From Saprospiraceae bacterium (GTDB lineage Bacteria > Bacteroidota > Bacteroidia > Chitinophagales > Saprospiraceae): a DNA stretch of 15,194 nucleotides. Under the pieces are notes generated by a model. The model searched no databases and was not told the origin of the DNA. It saw only the letters and a program-made list of their open reading frames with translations. Within the stretch, counting starts at the first letter, position 1. The number at the start of each line of letters is the position of its first letter. The stretch covers positions 1 through 15,194 of the forward strand of contig JACMMM010000782.1 in the NCBI GenBank assembly GCA_014379065.1, written 5' to 3'. The translations under genes were made by a program, and so were the position numbers. Positions 13,540-15,194 of the stretch are shown piece by piece.

Positions 13540-15194
13540 ATGGCAAAAAAATCCGCCACCCAATTAGATGGAGATAGCCTCCTCGATCAGGCTGAAGTAG
13601 CTGTACAACACCTGGAATCTGAACAAGACAAAGCGGCAGCCATCTCGGATCAGATGCATAACCATTTGGAGGAATCTAAAAACCTCTTGGGCAATATGCA
13701 TGGTTCCGAGGCAGAAATGCAGAAAATGCTCGCCATGACGCGCGATTTTATGAACGAAATTCAGTCCGGCTTCAAAACGATCCAAGACTTGCAGCACCAA
13801 TCGGAGCAAGCGATGGAACATATCCAACAATTTGAAAATCAGGCCAAAGACCTGCTTCACACCATAGAAGAAGAGAAGCAGCGCGGCCACGGCTTCGTGC
13901 AAGAGATGGAGCAGGACAAGCACACCGGCGACCAAATGCTCGTCGAAATCACTGGCCTTAAACAACAATCTATCGAACTGCACCAGCAAATTACGCAGTT
14001 CGATCATCAGGCCAGCGAAATGGTGCAATCTATTCATGGGAACGAAACACAGGCTGCCAAGGTTGCTGAAATGGCACAGGCGCATGGCAACCAGATCGAG
14101 AACCTGCACGCTAATATACAAGATGTGGAGAAAGAAATCGGCGAAGCCGCCAGCCGCGCAAAGGATCACGAGACTGCCGCTGAAGGAGTTGTCAAAACCG
14201 TTACGGAACACGAACAAGAAAGCAGCAAACTCGCCGCTCAAATGCACGAGCACGAGCAGGAGTGCGGCAACACACTCTCTATGATCCAGACGCAGGAGAA
14301 AGAAATCAGCGCCATCGTTTCTGCCGCCGCAGAAACCGAAAAACAAGTGGCAGATCTTCTTGCACAAGGCCAGGAATTAGAAAAACAAGTGACAGAAGTG
14401 CTCGTACACGTTCAGGAGGGCGAAAAACAGGTACAAGAGGCGCACAGTCATGTGCAAGACCTGGAAAAACAAGCCAATGAATCGCTTGCACTGACACAAA
14501 CACATGAGAAGGATGCCACAGTTGCCGTGGAGGCTGCACAAGCGCACGAGAAAGAAGCCAATGCAGCCATGGAGGCTACACACGCTCATGAAAAAGAGGC
14601 TAATACAGCACTTGAAGCCACACATTCCCATGAGAAAGAGGCCCTTGTGGCCTTAGAGGCATCTCAGGCGCATGAAAAAGAAGCTGCTGCATCCATGGAA
14701 GCCGCCAAATCCTCTGCCACGGACGCACAGAAATTCGAGGACGATGCGAAATCTTCTGCCGCCGACGCACAGAAATTCGAGGACGAAGCAAAGGCATCCG
14801 CTGCCGACGCACAGAAGTTCGAGGACGAAGCCAAAGCATCCGCTGCTGACGCACAGAAGTTCGAAGATGAAGCCAAAGGATCTGCAGTCGACGCACAGAA
14901 GTTTGAAGATGAAGCCAAAGGATCTGCTGCCGACGCACAGAAGTTTGAAGACGAAGCCAAAGGATCTGCTGCTGACGCACAGAAATTTGAAGACGAGGCC
15001 AAAGCATCCGCTGCCGACGCACAGAAGTTTGAAGAAGAAGCCAAAGCATCCGCTGCTGACGCACAGAAGTTCGAAGACGAGGCCAAAGCATCCGCTGCTG
15101 ACGCACAGAAGTTTGAAGACGAGGCCAAAGCATCCGCTGCTGACGCACAGAAGTTTGAAGACGAGGCCAAAGCATCCGCTGCTGACGCACAGAA
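13540..15194 (+). CDS. Long repetitive coiled-coil protein, 3' end outside window
   Basis: The frame opens at the ATG at 13540 (MAKKSATQLDGDSLL) and runs without a stop to the window edge, giving at least 551 residues. The ATG at 13535 in another frame stops after 10 codons, which fixes the start. No signal peptide or membrane segment is seen, so the protein is expected in the cytoplasm. From about residue 15 onward every 14 residues repeat the same pattern, with small or hydrophobic residues at positions 4, 7 (or 8), 11 and often 14 counted from E of the EK/EKE motif, that is the a, d, a', d' sites of two heptads. The sequence grades from diverged units (residues 15-308) to HEKEA-type units (309-392) to near-identical DAQKFEDEAKASAA units (395 onward). 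It is very rich in Ala, Glu, Lys, Gln and His, and nearly free of Pro. A filament, spacer or scaffold role is inferred; I do not recognise a family, and the C-terminus is not visible. Confidence 0.88.
   Translation, partial: MAKKSATQLDGDSLLDQAEVAVQHLESEQDKAAAISDQMHNHLEESKNLLGNMHGSEAEMQKMLAMTRDFMNEIQSGFKTIQDLQHQSEQAMEHIQQFENQAKDLLHTIEEEKQRGHGFVQEMEQDKHTGDQMLVEITGLKQQSIELHQQITQFDHQASEMVQSIHGNETQAAKVAEMAQAHGNQIENLHANIQDVEKEIGEAASRAKDHETAAEGVVKTVTEHEQESSKLAAQMHEHEQECGNTLSMIQTQEKEISAIVSAAAETEKQVADLLAQGQELEKQVTEVLVHVQEGEKQVQEAHSHVQDLEKQANESLALTQTHEKDATVAVEAAQAHEKEANAAMEATHAHEKEANTALEATHSHEKEALVALEASQAHEKEAAASMEAAKSSATDAQKFEDDAKSSAADAQKFEDEAKASAADAQKFEDEAKASAADAQKFEDEAKGSAVDAQKFEDEAKGSAADAQKFEDEAKGSAADAQKFEDEAKASAADAQKFEEEAKASAADAQKFEDEAKASAADAQKFEDEAKASAADAQKFEDEAKASAADAQ
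14296..14715 (+). repeat. Diverged 42-bp coding repeats, EK-type
   Basis: Ten units start with E at 14296, 14338, 14380, 14422, 14464, 14506, 14548, 14590, 14632 and 14674, exactly 42 bp apart. The first five begin EKEI, EKQV, EKQV, EKQV, EKQA; the last five begin EKDA, EKEA and are preceded by His. The same spacing can be followed upstream, with weaker sequence match, back to about 13582. Confidence 0.85.
14722..15194 (+). repeat. Near-identical 42-bp tandem repeats, DAQKFED-type
   Basis: Eleven complete copies start at 14722, 14764, 14806, 14848, 14890, 14932, 14974, 15016, 15058, 15100 and 15142, with a twelfth cut by the window edge at 15184. Each encodes DAQKFEDEAKASAA or a close variant (DDAKSS, GSAV, GSAA, EEEA). 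The copies at 15100 and 15142 are identical, and 15058 differs by one base. There are no spacers between units. Confidence 0.96.

Noticed and set aside
13564..14367. Minus-strand 267-codon open frame rich in Leu, Phe and His
   Set aside because: It is antisense to the coiled-coil gene; its Leu/Phe richness follows from Gln/Glu/Lys codons on the plus strand. No domain is recognisable.
14600..15190. Long minus-strand open frames over the 3' tandem repeats (also 14664-15170)
   Set aside because: They are reverse-strand shadows of the 42-bp repeats: the period is a multiple of three, so every frame lacking a stop in one unit stays open. The plus frame has a proper start and a consistent heptad pattern.
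14722..15194. Possible CRISPR-like repeat array
   Set aside because: The 42-bp units are directly adjacent with no unique spacers and keep an open reading frame with amino-acid-level conservation.

Overview
The window reads as a chromosomal segment from a Bacteroidota bacterium. Direct support: a PorP/SprF-type outer-membrane protein, a giant secreted protein ending in a gliding-motility/type IX secretion (T9SS) type-B C-terminal domain, and promoter-like TAnnTTTG boxes of the Bacteroidota kind upstream of several genes. The gene 5669-6481 resembles, from memory, proteins common in the Saprospiria (Haliscomenobacter/Lewinella relatives). That finer placement is inference. No rRNA, tRNA, insertion sequence, CRISPR array or convincing intrinsic terminator was seen.

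Layout. (1) 2-4404: two convergent two-gene units. On + lies the 3' part of a membrane/coiled-coil protein gene, overlapping by ATGA an Hsp70-like chaperone gene with a shortened substrate-binding part. On - lies a membrane-anchored protein with a J-like N-terminus lacking HPD, overlapping by ATGA a gene for an exported SUMF1/FGE-fold protein lacking the catalytic cysteines. Only 7 bp separate the two units. The Hsp70 and J-like pairing suggests a dedicated chaperone module at the inner membrane, with a periplasmic partner. (2) 4685-6481: a PorP/SprF-family protein and, convergent to it, a cytoplasmic protein with a probable DNA-binding-like N-terminal half. (3) 6586-13397: a + strand run of an exported helical protein, an overlapping exported papain-like (C1) peptidase with a DUF4384-like tail and a Ser in place of the catalytic Asn, and a 1519-residue T9SS cargo built of plant-type leucine-rich repeats, Ig/PKD-like modules and a type-B sorting domain. 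The PorP/SprF protein is a plausible partner for that cargo, although four genes lie between or around them. (4) 13540 to the window end: a long open frame, cut by the window edge, encoding an uninterrupted coiled coil.

The most striking object is the last gene. From about residue 15 to the window edge (residue 551) every 14 residues (42 bp) follow one heptad register without a skip. The repeats grade from highly diverged at the 5' end, through a HEKEA-type family, to nearly identical DAQKFEDEA copies at the 3' end. It looks like a filament or scaffold coiled coil still growing by 42-bp tandem duplication. I do not recognise a named family for it.
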